From CAYRJD01 sp965205925 (GTDB lineage: Bacteria > Actinomycetota > Acidimicrobiia > Acidimicrobiales > Poriferisodalaceae), in assembly GCA_965205925.1 (NCBI GenBank), contig OZ242183.1:558001-622000 (forward strand): DNA of 64,000 bases, in the 5' to 3' direction. Below, piece after piece: positions 8,601-15,767 of the stretch. Both the position numbers and the translations under genes were made by a program. Every line of letters starts with the position of its first letter. Within the stretch, counting starts at the first letter, position 1. A model generated the notes under the pieces. That model did no database searches. It saw only the letters and a program-made list of their open reading frames with translations, and was not told the origin of the DNA.

Positions 8601-10932
8601 TGATTGTCTCTTGCATTGAAGCAAGAAACCTTTCGTACCTTGCCTTTACTTTTGGGTATTCAGCTACCTCTTGCGTTATTTGGCTCTTAATCACTTCAAT
8701 GTGGTCAGCCATTTCAGCTGCCCAGCGGGGCCAGTAATGCTGATCGGCAACCTTTTCAAAAATACCTTTGATAAGCCTTGATTGAACCTGAAATGGAAGG
8801 TGTGCTTGAACCATGCCTTCAGCGTTATCCTCGGCGTTATCCTTGCTACTGCCCTCTTCGCCGTCGTTATCGTCTCGGCTGTCTGACTTAAGAATTCTTA
8901 TGGGTAGCTTTTCAAACGGCAGATTAGGTGTATTGATTAAGGCGTTAAAGCTCTCATCGTGCGCTCTTAGCGCTCGTAGTACTTTCCAAACCTTGTCAAA
9001 CTCAGACGAGGTAATGCTTGTTCCTATATCTTCCCCAGGCTTAACAAGAACAGGCAAGATTATGTAACCCGTTTCTTTACCTTCGGAGGTGCGCATTACC
9101 CTGCCTATTGCCTGAACTATGTCAATCTCTGACTGCTTCGGGTCTAGAAACAGCACAGCATCAAGGGCGGGAACATCCACACCCTCGGTCAGACAGCGGG
9201 CATTAGTGAGAACGTGTGCGGTGGCTTCGTTTGGGTTGCGTAGCCAGTCGAGCTTTTGTTGCCTCTGAAAAGCATTCATCTTGCCGTCAACATGATCGGC
9301 TTTGCAGTCAAGCAGTTGCTCAGGGTTGCTGGAGTCTTCAAAGCGGCCTTCAACCAGACCGTTCATGTATTTTGCAGCGAGCTCAGAGGTTTTTATCTTG
9401 TTGCAAAATGCGATGCTGCGCAACAAGCTGGGTTTGCTGTCTGTCTCTGGATTTATTTGCCCGGTATTACGACCCCTGTCAAGGCCGTCTGTGCTCGGGT
9501 CGGCCAGCGCATCCCAGCAGCCCAAGATTTTCGCGCAATCCCTCGGGTCGATTTTCTTGGCTTCCTCTTTGTCTTCTTTTTTAACTGCTTCCTTGTATCT
9601 ACTAACCGCGCTGTCATGGCCGCCGTGCATTAACACAATGACCTCGTAAGGCGTTAGATATCCACCGTCAATCGCATCCTTGAAGGCCAACTCATGAAAC
9701 TTCGGGCCGAAGATTTCCTCCGCATCCATTGAGAACAGTCCGGGTTGACCCTCGTGGTCTTTGGCTTTCTTCTTTGCGGCATCGGTATAGATACGAGAGG
9801 TTGCCGTCATATAGAGACGACGACCAGCCCTTAGCTTCTGGGCGTCATGTACCAGCGTGAACTCTGATCCCTCCACACCGGTAGTGCGGTGAGCTTCATC
9901 ACAGATAACCAAGTCAAAGCCTGGGGCGCCCTTTTTCTGAGCTTCAATAATCGCTTCTAACGACTGGTATGTGCAAAACACAACGGTTAGATCGGCAGAG
10001 CTTGTGTCTGCGGCGAGAAAATCAGCAAGTGCCGTTGAATCCGTAGTTACCGGCATAGCTAACTCTGACAAGTTCACATCTTCGTTTATTTTTGCGATTT
10101 TGGAGTCTGAGCACACTCCCAAAAACTGGTGATTACGACTGCGTTGGCGAGACCATTCACGCATTGTTTGGCGCATCAGGGCAATAGACGGCACCAAGTA
10201 AAGCACGTGACCGTTTTGTGGGACAACGTCTTCGTGCTCGGCAATCCATAGCGCCACTACCGACTTGCCTACACCGCAGGGCATAATCATCTGACCCCTG
10301 CGGTCGTCACCTTCTTGGCTGTTAAAGCCTTCTACTACGTCGCTTATTGCGGTTTTTTGATATTTGTGAGGCTCGTATTTGGTGTGGTCGTATAGGTCGG
10401 CTTCCGGGTCTTCTTTGTAAGCGTCAAAGTTGACATCCCAGGTTGCAATGTCAAAATGAGTGATTACATGCACTCCCCAGCGGTCAATGACACTCTGACA
10501 AGTTGGGCCAGGCTCAACCGTGGTAACCAGTATTCGCTTAGTGAAAGTATCGGGTGGAGACGCGGTGATGAATCCGTCGATGTGCTTTTTGTCTAGGCGT
10601 GAGATGCCCGTGAAGAACTTGCATTGGATGGCGCATAACTCACCGCTCCCGCGAAGCTGAGCCACCAAGTCCACTCCGATGTCTTGCGCGTTGGTGTGTT
10701 TGTCTTTACCCGGCCAATCTTCATTCCAGCGCCAGACATCTTCAAACATTTGTGAGCCGTACTCGCCTGGGTGCTCCTTGAAGAGCTTCTGAACGAAACG
10801 CTCAAATCTGTTGCCTTGAGCAGTTTTTGTTTGTGCTTCTGCCCTGAGGTCGTTCAAGAACTCAGCTATTTCGCTAGCGGCGTAATCGAGACTCTTGTCG
10901 CTGGTTTGCCCGTCGACTGGCTCGCTGGACAT
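5626..10932 (-). CDS. Type ISP restriction-modification enzyme (nuclease-helicase-methyltransferase in one chain)
   Basis: A 1768-residue protein with the domain order of single-chain type ISP enzymes such as LlaGI/LlaBIII. An Mrr-like PD-(D/E)xK nuclease holds D88 (DIGVDL) and QCK at 103-105. A superfamily 2 translocase has Walker A PCGVGKS near 219-224 and DEAH at 344-347. A gamma-type N6-adenine methyltransferase has the SAM motif FSGTGTF at about 927-933 and catalytic NPPW at 1048-1051. A target-recognition region with RIDNITDWALEHFRDHY follows. It would both methylate and cut DNA by translocation, with no separate subunits. The gene is visibly richer in A and T than its neighbours over much of its length, suggesting acquisition by transfer. 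Eleven consecutive G residues (on the coding strand) encode R1427-G1430. With that tract the frame is intact, but any slip breaks it. Residues about 1440-1490 are Gly/Pro-rich and unlike the family, because a second family-like segment lies there in another frame. Confidence 0.9.
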   Translation of the reverse strand: MSSEPVDGQTSDKSLDYAASEIAEFLNDLRAEAQTKTAQGNRFERFVQKLFKEHPGEYGSQMFEDVWRWNEDWPGKDKHTNAQDIGVDLVAQLRGSGELCAIQCKFFTGISRLDKKHIDGFITASPPDTFTKRILVTTVEPGPTCQSVIDRWGVHVITHFDIATWDVNFDAYKEDPEADLYDHTKYEPHKYQKTAISDVVEGFNSQEGDDRRGQMIMPCGVGKSVVALWIAEHEDVVPQNGHVLYLVPSIALMRQTMREWSRQRSRNHQFLGVCSDSKIAKINEDVNLSELAMPVTTDSTALADFLAADTSSADLTVVFCTYQSLEAIIEAQKKGAPGFDLVICDEAHRTTGVEGSEFTLVHDAQKLRAGRRLYMTATSRIYTDAAKKKAKDHEGQPGLFSMDAEEIFGPKFHELAFKDAIDGGYLTPYEVIVLMHGGHDSAVSRYKEAVKKEDKEEAKKIDPRDCAKILGCWDALADPSTDGLDRGRNTGQINPETDSKPSLLRSIAFCNKIKTSELAAKYMNGLVEGRFEDSSNPEQLLDCKADHVDGKMNAFQRQQKLDWLRNPNEATAHVLTNARCLTEGVDVPALDAVLFLDPKQSEIDIVQAIGRVMRTSEGKETGYIILPVLVKPGEDIGTSITSSEFDKVWKVLRALRAHDESFNALINTPNLPFEKLPIRILKSDSRDDNDGEEGSSKDNAEDNAEGMVQAHLPFQVQSRLIKGIFEKVADQHYWPRWAAEMADHIEVIKSQITQEVAEYPKVKARYERFLASMQETINGDVSANDLTEMLAQYVVTLPVFEALFRGNNFAEHNPLSRALDEVLDDLDSLGEADLRGEQAQRLEPFYKSVETVLAGIDDSDSEGRLEVLLKLYENFFQTAMPKQFAQLGVAYTPVELVDFVLRSTDEISRKVFGKSLTDKDINIIEPFSGTGTFLNRLLTIRTDPDDETSPYLIGDEGLEEKYSHELHAHEILLLAYFISSIKIEEGYKQRNPGSDYEPFQNLVLTDTFNLIGHLKQENTLLSMSSPLKENHERKLSQSNKKMRIVMSNPPWSAGQKTTGDDNPNVQHAKLEQRISETYAAHSTATLKRFLYNSYVKALRWATDRIDTDTGGIVGFILPNSLLTGNTEAGIRACFEEEFASAWVYNLRGNAYLFGEPGKKEGVGVFGGSTRQGVCLLLLVKNPANAESFKVHYREVDDYLSQAQKLSAINATKAAELNPEDWKTIYPDKNHDWLNQDQASFETLLETANKTGKSNKLDTIQDKKARNPSQQVLTGLYSLGIATGKDDWLYGFDFQALDVRLRKMLAYREDIRQNLIDKITTFENATENNNLSRFKWIRYDKKCLNRDIEQDRETNGEIKFSAKLIRETHYRPFVKTNLYYDPKIISNLAQIPKIFPTGATANTGIIISGAGDFGALATETTPDLNIQRGGGQVLPRFAFPGERSDKPYGEGSDGALLGAGYGHHSGFAPHGLGPSGPSLRLSEQTVSSADGTTPPMPGIEVPDLIGGNQPDEYGRIDNITDWALEHFRDHYKDNSITKDDIWHYLYGALHAQDWRDKYATELTKYLPRIALARNTDFSKFCVAGEQLMSLHLNYEHIDPWPLKVKIGQEEHEGELLTAETVSDASVYRINPKLRWGKLPTARGSGYKTQDRSVLAVNERCQIVGIPAVAGNPYTGDDAPDTPLAASQDDTTGLAPYIVNGRTPLEWAVAQLQITTAKDSHIINDPNKWHVWEADEDAHKLVLHLLRLVRVSVETAQIVTNLPAMPLDDN
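6477..6729 (-). repeat. Duplicated TRD-proximal segment, second copy out of phase
   Basis: In the gene frame, 6729 to about 6615 encodes a family segment ending TTPDLNIQRGGGQVLPRFAF. Reading the adjacent 6614 to 6480 in the next frame gives a parallel segment with FSVLATDTTPDLHLMDSGQ and AVPRYAYP, then a TGA stop at 6479. The two are clearly related at protein level but diverged at DNA level. The second copy is reachable only if the G tract loses one base. Confidence 0.65.
6643..6653 (-). repeat. Homopolymer G11 tract (C11 on plus strand) inside the type ISP gene
   Basis: Eleven consecutive C bases on the plus strand, read as G11 in the gene. It encodes the end of Arg1427 and three Gly. At eleven the reading frame stays open to the normal end. 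At ten it shifts to a frame that stops at TGA 6479-6477, and at nine or twelve it reaches TAG 6607-6605 within about 13 codons. Tracts of this kind are classical sites of slipped-strand phase variation. A sequencing or assembly length error cannot be excluded. Confidence 0.85.
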
Positions 10933-10966
10933 AAGCCCCGCACGCTAATCCGAAAGCGTCGGTCAG

Positions 10967-11920
10967 TCAATCGCTGTTTTGCAGGATGTCGCCAGCGTTG
11001 AATCGCACTTCAAACATCTGCGGCCAGCGCTTGCCAGTCAGCAAAAACGTGTCAGTGTCGGATCGGTAGGCGATGCCGTTCAACACCGCCTCAGGATCTG
11101 CGTCGGCAGGGTGCGCGCTGATGAGATCGCGCACGTTTGCCTCCGCAACCACCACGCCGTGCTTGCTATCTCCGCCGTTCGGGTTGATCACGACAATGCG
11201 GTCGGTCTGCCACACATTTGCCCATATCAACCCGTCGACACATTCCAGCTCGTTCAGCCGGCCAACCGGGTCAGCCACCACGATCTCACTATCGGCAGCA
11301 AAGCCTTCTGTCTTGTGCAGCATCAGCTTGTTGGTGCCGTTGCTCCGTACCAGCTTGCCAGCTGTGTAATCGTTGCCGTAGTCGTTATAGCAAAGCCCCC
11401 AACCCTCTCCCTCGTAGGAAAAGCGAGCGCCCGGCGTGAGATCATTGCCCTGATCGGTGATCCGAAACGTGGCTACCTCTCCCGCTCTCCAGGTGAGCCA
11501 ATACAGGAGATCGCCAACGCGTGTTAGTCCTTCGCCGAATTCGTTAGCAAAACTTATCTCGGCCTTGATCGCGCTGGCAGTTGGGCTAGAGGTCTCAGCA
11601 CCAGAAACACCTACGTTTGCCAGCCGTTCGAGCTCTGCCAGATCAAGCGCTCTAAGAGATGACTCGCCTACTAATCCAGTGCTCTCATACACAATGCCTT
11701 CGAAATATTCCAGCCCCTGAGTAAACCAGGTGGGGTCGTGAGGATAAACGGCGACTATCTCGTAGCTGAGTTGTTTGGGCTCCCCAGCAACCATCCCAAC
11801 CACAGCGCAACCGCTAACGAACACAGCAGAGAGCAATGCAGCAAACAAAGTAAGTCGCACCGCCAGCAAAACACCTGGTTTTGACTGTTCATCTTCGGTT
11901 TGTTCATGCACGCGGCTCAC
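10967..11920 (-). CDS. Glutaminyl-peptide cyclotransferase (glutamine cyclotransferase), lipoprotein
   Basis: A 317-residue protein of the plant/bacterial-type glutamine cyclotransferase family. It has YEIVAVYPHDPTWFTQGLEY at the domain start (the HDPxxFTQGL signature), YNDYGNDY in the middle, ECVDGLIWANVWQTDRIVVI, and LNGIAY near the end, as expected for the five-bladed propeller. The N-terminus has a hydrophobic stretch ending in VSGC, a lipobox, so it is probably anchored outside the membrane. It converts N-terminal glutamine of exported peptides to pyroglutamate. Its start overlaps the last 17 bases of the upstream SCO6745-like gene, indicating translational coupling. Confidence 0.87.
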   Translation of the reverse strand: MSRVHEQTEDEQSKPGVLLAVRLTLFAALLSAVFVSGCAVVGMVAGEPKQLSYEIVAVYPHDPTWFTQGLEYFEGIVYESTGLVGESSLRALDLAELERLANVGVSGAETSSPTASAIKAEISFANEFGEGLTRVGDLLYWLTWRAGEVATFRITDQGNDLTPGARFSYEGEGWGLCYNDYGNDYTAGKLVRSNGTNKLMLHKTEGFAADSEIVVADPVGRLNELECVDGLIWANVWQTDRIVVINPNGGDSKHGVVVAEANVRDLISAHPADADPEAVLNGIAYRSDTDTFLLTGKRWPQMFEVRFNAGDILQNSD

Positions 11921-12653
11921 TCGCGTAAGCCCTGGCTGCCTTCGCTAGCACCCGCAACTCGGCTCGCTCGTCTGGCGTCAGCACCTCAAAGTCTGGCGCG
12001 TGCAACTGATCTGTGGCCGACTCAATTTGCTCACGTTGCTCTGCCAGGTCACCCACATCGGGGTAGGGCTTCTTCCAACCAAAAAACTCTGCATTCCACT
12101 CACCGGTTGGTCCGGACAAGATCGCTTCCAGCGGACCCATGCCAGCTTGTTTCACCGCCTCGCAGTGCCTACCAAATCGCAGCTCACGCATTATCTGCGC
12201 TAGCTGAAACGTGCGCGCAGGTCCCGGTTCGTCTGGAATCGGTTGTTTACGCCAGCCCTCAAAGGTTGGCGCACCGGCCGAATCAGCTGCCTGAACCACC
12301 TTGGTCAACAGCTCGCCCAGCCGCTCAACGCCTTCCATGCCTGCGAGTTTGTCTGCACCCCACTCTTGGCAAATGCGCGCCCAGATCACCGCACCTTCAT
12401 CAGGGTTACTGACCGACCGGCCTGCCTCCACCATTGACAGCATCGTGTCCGGATCCCAGAAAAACGCCGCCTCCACCACTTCTTCGGGCGTGCAGTTGCC
12501 CAGCACGCCTAGTCGACCTACCGCATAGGCGCCTGTGCCTTCTGCCATACCAGCCGCTGCAGATTTTTCAAGCGTGCTTGGATCCATCAGCCAGTCCATT
12601 GCCAACATTCCGACCGAGCCACGCATGCTGCGCGCGATTTGAGTTGTTTCCAT
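11904..12653 (-). CDS. SCO6745-family protein (HTH-fold, function unknown)
   Basis: The 249-residue product resembles the actinobacterial SCO6745 family. It is helical throughout, with EVVEAAFFWDPDTMLSMVEA in the first half, LRFGRHCEAVKQAGMGPLEA in the second, and a C-terminal EFFGWKKPYPDVGDL followed by a LTPDERAELRVLAKA helix. Members adopt a winged-helix-like fold but their role is not established. No membrane segment or signal is visible. It overlaps the glutamine cyclotransferase gene and probably forms a two-gene operon with it. The family assignment is from remembered motif spacing, so I hold it moderately. Confidence 0.6.
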   Translation of the reverse strand: METTQIARSMRGSVGMLAMDWLMDPSTLEKSAAAGMAEGTGAYAVGRLGVLGNCTPEEVVEAAFFWDPDTMLSMVEAGRSVSNPDEGAVIWARICQEWGADKLAGMEGVERLGELLTKVVQAADSAGAPTFEGWRKQPIPDEPGPARTFQLAQIMRELRFGRHCEAVKQAGMGPLEAILSGPTGEWNAEFFGWKKPYPDVGDLAEQREQIESATDQLHAPDFEVLTPDERAELRVLAKAARAYASEPRA

Positions 12654-12742
12654 TTTGACGCCTTGTTTTCTAATCAGAGTTTTCGAGTTTTCGAGCTAGA
12701 CAGCTAGCCAAGCCTTGCCGCACTCTAATTCGGTACTGCCAA

Positions 12743-12790
12743 ATTTGATTTGCTATTTGATTTGCTACTTGATTTGCTACTTGATTTACC
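12743..12790 (+). repeat. Four 12-base tandem units upstream of the VOC genes
   Basis: Units at 12743-12754, 12755-12766, 12767-12778 and 12779-12790 read ATTTGATTTGCT twice, then ACTTGATTTGCT and ACTTGATTTACC. They fill part of the 163-base spacer between two divergent genes and end about 26 bases before the VOC start codon. Nothing else recognisable is in the spacer. Confidence 0.8.
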
Positions 12791-12816
12791 AGGCCGACCT
12801 GCAATAGCGTCTGGTC

Positions 12817-13281
12817 GTGGTCAAAGCAATTCCAGACGACTATCCAAGGGTGTCCTACTCGCTTTGCGCTGACGGAGCTGCAGACGCCATTGAGTTTTAC
12901 AAGTCTGTGTTAGGTGCCACTGAGCGCATGCGTATCGAAGCACCGGACGGCAAGATCGGGCACAGCGAGCTTCAAATTGGTGACTCGTTGCTGATGGTGG
13001 CCGATGAGTTTCCTGAAATGAACTTCCTCAGCCCAAAAACCATTGGCGGATCTTCAACCGGTTGCAACGTTTACGTGCAAGATGTTGATGCCACCTATGC
13101 GGCTGCGCTAGCGGCGGGTGCGACCGAAGAGCGACCAGTCATGGATCAGTTCTATGGCGACCGCTCTGGCATGTTCACCGACCCGTGGGGTCACCGCTGG
13201 AACGTATCGACTCATGTAGAAGACGTTGACCCAGAGGAGATGGCTCGCCGCTCCGCTGAGGCAATGGGAGAGGCAACTTAA
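12817..13281 (+). CDS. VOC family protein (PhnB/glyoxalase-like), copy 1
   Basis: A 154-residue protein of the vicinal-oxygen-chelate superfamily, PhnB-like branch. It has AADAIEFYKSVLGATERMRI at residues about 20-39, IGHSELQIGDSLLMVADEFP with the metal-type His/Glu positions, VYVQDVDATYAAALAAGAT, and the C-terminal DRSGMFTDPWGHRWNV. These signatures are diagnostic of the fold but not of a substrate; members include glyoxalases, antibiotic-binding proteins and demethylubiquinone-like enzymes. It starts at GTG 12817. The next gene is a close paralogue six bases on, so this is a tandem duplication. Confidence 0.87.
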   Translation: MVKAIPDDYPRVSYSLCADGAADAIEFYKSVLGATERMRIEAPDGKIGHSELQIGDSLLMVADEFPEMNFLSPKTIGGSSTGCNVYVQDVDATYAAALAAGATEERPVMDQFYGDRSGMFTDPWGHRWNVSTHVEDVDPEEMARRSAEAMGEAT

Positions 13282-13286
13282 CTTTT

Positions 13287-13781
13287 ATGGTCAAAGCAAT
13301 TCCAGACGACTATCCCAGGATCACGTTTGTTTTGAACGTTGATGGTGCTGCTGACGCCATTGAGTTTTACAAAACCGTGTTTGGCGTAACGGAGCGCATG
13401 CGCGTTGATGCGCCCGACGGCAGAATCGTTCATAGCGAGCTTGTTTTGGACAGTTCATTGCTGATGGTGGTTGACGAGTTTCCCGAGATGAACTCGTTCA
13501 CCCCTAAAACCGTTGGCGGCACGCCAGTAATCGGGATGATCTATGTGCAAGACGTTGATGCCACCCATGCGGCTGCGCTAGCGGCCGGTGCGACCGAAGA
13601 GAACCCGGTGGAGACCCATTTCTACGGCGATCGCTCTGGCATGTTCATCGATCCATGGGGTCACCGCTGGAACGTAGCGGCTCACGTAGAAGACGTTGAC
13701 CCTGAAGAACTTGCTCGTCGCTCCAAAGAGATGATGACGAAGATGGCACAGATGGCACAGGGTGAGGCTGAAGCCTCTTAG
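13287..13781 (+). CDS. VOC family protein (PhnB/glyoxalase-like), copy 2
   Basis: A 164-residue paralogue of the preceding gene. It begins with the same dozen residues (VKAIPDDYPR) and keeps the motifs FYKTVFGVTERMRVDAPDG, HSELVLDSSLLMVVDEFPEM, YVQDVDATHAAALAAGAT and DRSGMFIDPWGHRWNV. It differs in the central segment and has a longer Met/Glu-rich tail (EMMTKMAQMAQGEAEAS). Only five bases separate it from copy 1. The strong DNA similarity of the first 30 bases suggests recent duplication or gene conversion. Substrate unknown. Confidence 0.87.
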   Translation: MVKAIPDDYPRITFVLNVDGAADAIEFYKTVFGVTERMRVDAPDGRIVHSELVLDSSLLMVVDEFPEMNSFTPKTVGGTPVIGMIYVQDVDATHAAALAAGATEENPVETHFYGDRSGMFIDPWGHRWNVAAHVEDVDPEELARRSKEMMTKMAQMAQGEAEAS

Positions 13782-13789
13782 CTGATCGC

Positions 13790-15046
13790 CTAGCTGACAG
13801 CGGATTTGCTGTTCGCGAAAACATAAACCAGCGCCGCTGCCGCCAACATCGTTGCCGCGCCCGACAGTGCCCACGGCACGGTCGCGAGTTGCGCCACCAC
13901 GCCTAGCGCGGTGCCGCCAATCACTTGCCCTAGCGACTCTGCTTGGCCGAGAAACGAAATCACGGTCGCACGCACCGAAGAATCGTCCTGGCGGTTAACG
14001 ACGGTCTCAGCCAAAGGAAAGGTGAGCTCGGTGGTGACTTCACGCGCTATCCAGCCGCCCACCGCCAGAGCCAACCAAGGCCCTAATGCCAGAGCGAATA
14101 TTCCAATTGACGAGATTCCTAGCAGCAGCATCAGCAGATGAGTGGCGCGTGCGGTGTTTATCGAATCGATATGACGTCCCAACCACGTCACCAACGGCAA
14201 CATCAAAGCGTTCATCACGAACCAGACCGCGCCGATAAAGAGCACAGCTTCGGTGCCGGTGATTTCGGGTAAGCCGAGATTGGTAATGCGGCGAACGTCG
14301 AGGCTGTCGATGGCTTGGTTAGCGGCACCCATTGCAGCGGTCGAGATCAGCATGATGATCAACACGCGCTGTTGACGTACGCGTCGAGCGCCCACTCGTG
14401 CGGTGCGAAGTGCTTCAGGCCAGAGTCGGGTGCGCTGGGCGATCAGCGGATGCAAGGGAGCGGTCGTGTCTGTGTTACCTGTGCTGTTATGTCTGGCGAA
14501 TCTGCGTGTTTCGGTCATAGCTATTGCCAGATACACCGAGAAGAGCAGGATCACCAAACCCACTACAAACATCGCGGCCAGTACCGACCACGCACCAATC
14601 GCCGCTGTTAACGGCAACCCGGCCATCAACCCAAACGCTCGCCATTTGGCGTGGGTAACGATCATCGTGTCCGCAGATCGGTCGGATTCGTCGGTGACCC
14701 AAGCTGTCGCAGCACCGCTTTGAAAAGTCCAACCAATCGCAAATAGCACTTGCCAGCCAACTAGGGCAAAGAACCACGGTGTAAAAGGAACCGCCGCCAT
14801 TGCCACACCCATGCACGCATATGCCACACATACCGCCCATTTACGGCTCCACACATCAGCAATCACGCCGGTGGGAACTTCGGCTAGCAAGATGGTTAGC
14901 TCGAGAGCGGTGCCAAGCAACACCAGCCGCAGCGGTGAGAGATTCAACTCAACCACCCACCACACAACCGCTGCTAATCCCCAGCTAAAGAGAAATCCTT
15001 GTGCAGCGCCGGTCAGCAGGTACAGCCGATCTGGTCGGTTTCTCAC
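13790..15046 (-). CDS. MFS transporter
   Basis: A 418-residue hydrophobic protein with about twelve predicted membrane helices. It carries the MFS loop 2-3 signature in degenerate form (EVPTGVIADVWSRKWAV, residues about 55-71) and a mid-protein cytoplasmic loop rich in Thr/Arg. The EVPTG motif is typical of the MFS drug-exporter-like clade. It is likely an inner-membrane proton-coupled exporter of unknown substrate. It is convergent with the VOC genes, with eight bases between stops, and divergent from the glycosylase gene. Confidence 0.8.
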   Translation of the reverse strand: MRNRPDRLYLLTGAAQGFLFSWGLAAVVWWVVELNLSPLRLVLLGTALELTILLAEVPTGVIADVWSRKWAVCVAYACMGVAMAAVPFTPWFFALVGWQVLFAIGWTFQSGAATAWVTDESDRSADTMIVTHAKWRAFGLMAGLPLTAAIGAWSVLAAMFVVGLVILLFSVYLAIAMTETRRFARHNSTGNTDTTAPLHPLIAQRTRLWPEALRTARVGARRVRQQRVLIIMLISTAAMGAANQAIDSLDVRRITNLGLPEITGTEAVLFIGAVWFVMNALMLPLVTWLGRHIDSINTARATHLLMLLLGISSIGIFALALGPWLALAVGGWIAREVTTELTFPLAETVVNRQDDSSVRATVISFLGQAESLGQVIGGTALGVVAQLATVPWALSGAATMLAAAALVYVFANSKSAVS

Positions 15047-15104
15047 TAAAAAACTTTACAAAAACCACACGGGTAGCGGGTAGTGAGCGAGTTAGCGTGG
15101 CAAG

Positions 15105-15767
15105 GTGCCAGATAATGCGCAAGACAACGCCCCGGCCGAAGGATTGCTAAAACGCCCCGGTGGCACTCTGGCGTGCTGGTGGGGTGAGGGACACGATGAC
15201 TATGCGCACTACCACGACACCGAGTGGGGTGTTCCGATCGTTAGCGACGTGGGCTTATACGAACGGATGTGCCTGGAAGGGTTTCAGTCGGGCTTGTCAT
15301 GGCTCACGGTGTTGCGTAAGCGAGAGAATTTTCGTTCGGCTTTTAAGCGGTTTGATCTGAAGAAGGTGGCGAAGTATGACGAAGCCGACGTTGAGCGTCT
15401 ACTACAAGATGCCGGGATTATTCGCCATCGTGGCAAAATCAACGCGACCATTGCGAACGCACAAGCGGCTCTTGCGATGGTTAAGGAGCACGGCAATCTT
15501 GCCTCTGTGTTTTGGGGGTTTGAACCATCGCCGCAATCTCGACCAACGACGATTGACTACGCAACGATGTCAGCCATGCCGCAGTCGGCGGAGTCCAAAG
15601 CGATGAGCAAAGCGCTAAAGGCGGCAGGCTGGAGTTTTGTGGGGCCGACTACTTGTTATGCGTTGATGCAGGCGGTTGGAATCGTCAACGATCATCTAGA
15701 GGGGTGCTTTCGCCGGCCCGAAATCGACCGGCTACGGAAAGAGGCTGCCACCAAGTTTTGTAGCTAG
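15105..15767 (+). CDS. tag: DNA-3-methyladenine glycosylase I
   Basis: The 220-residue product is a clear Tag enzyme. It has CWWGEGHDDYAHYHDTEWG at residues 19-37, LYERMCLEGFQSGLSWLTVL, KRENFRSAFKRFD, GIIRHRGKINATIANAQA, and the C-terminal GWSFVGPTTCYALMQAVGIV followed by NDH. The zinc-binding Cys/His residues of the family are present. It removes 3-methyladenine from alkylated DNA in base excision repair. Translation starts at GTG 15105. Its stop overlaps the stop of the convergent folate cyclo-ligase gene by two bases. Confidence 0.95.
   Translation: MPDNAQDNAPAEGLLKRPGGTLACWWGEGHDDYAHYHDTEWGVPIVSDVGLYERMCLEGFQSGLSWLTVLRKRENFRSAFKRFDLKKVAKYDEADVERLLQDAGIIRHRGKINATIANAQAALAMVKEHGNLASVFWGFEPSPQSRPTTIDYATMSAMPQSAESKAMSKALKAAGWSFVGPTTCYALMQAVGIVNDHLEGCFRRPEIDRLRKEAATKFCS

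Noticed and set aside
9216..9649. Several overlapping plus-strand frames of about 120 codons inside the type ISP gene
   Set aside because: They are antisense to conserved helicase sequence, mutually overlapping, and lack recognisable motifs or ribosome sites.
5626..10932. A multi-gene phage-defence island around the R-M gene
   Set aside because: Neighbouring genes (plsC, glutamine cyclotransferase) are metabolic and no other defence gene is visible; type ISP enzymes act alone.
14315..14723. Plus-strand frames opposite the MFS gene
   Set aside because: They are shadows of the membrane-protein gene with no motif and no ribosome site.
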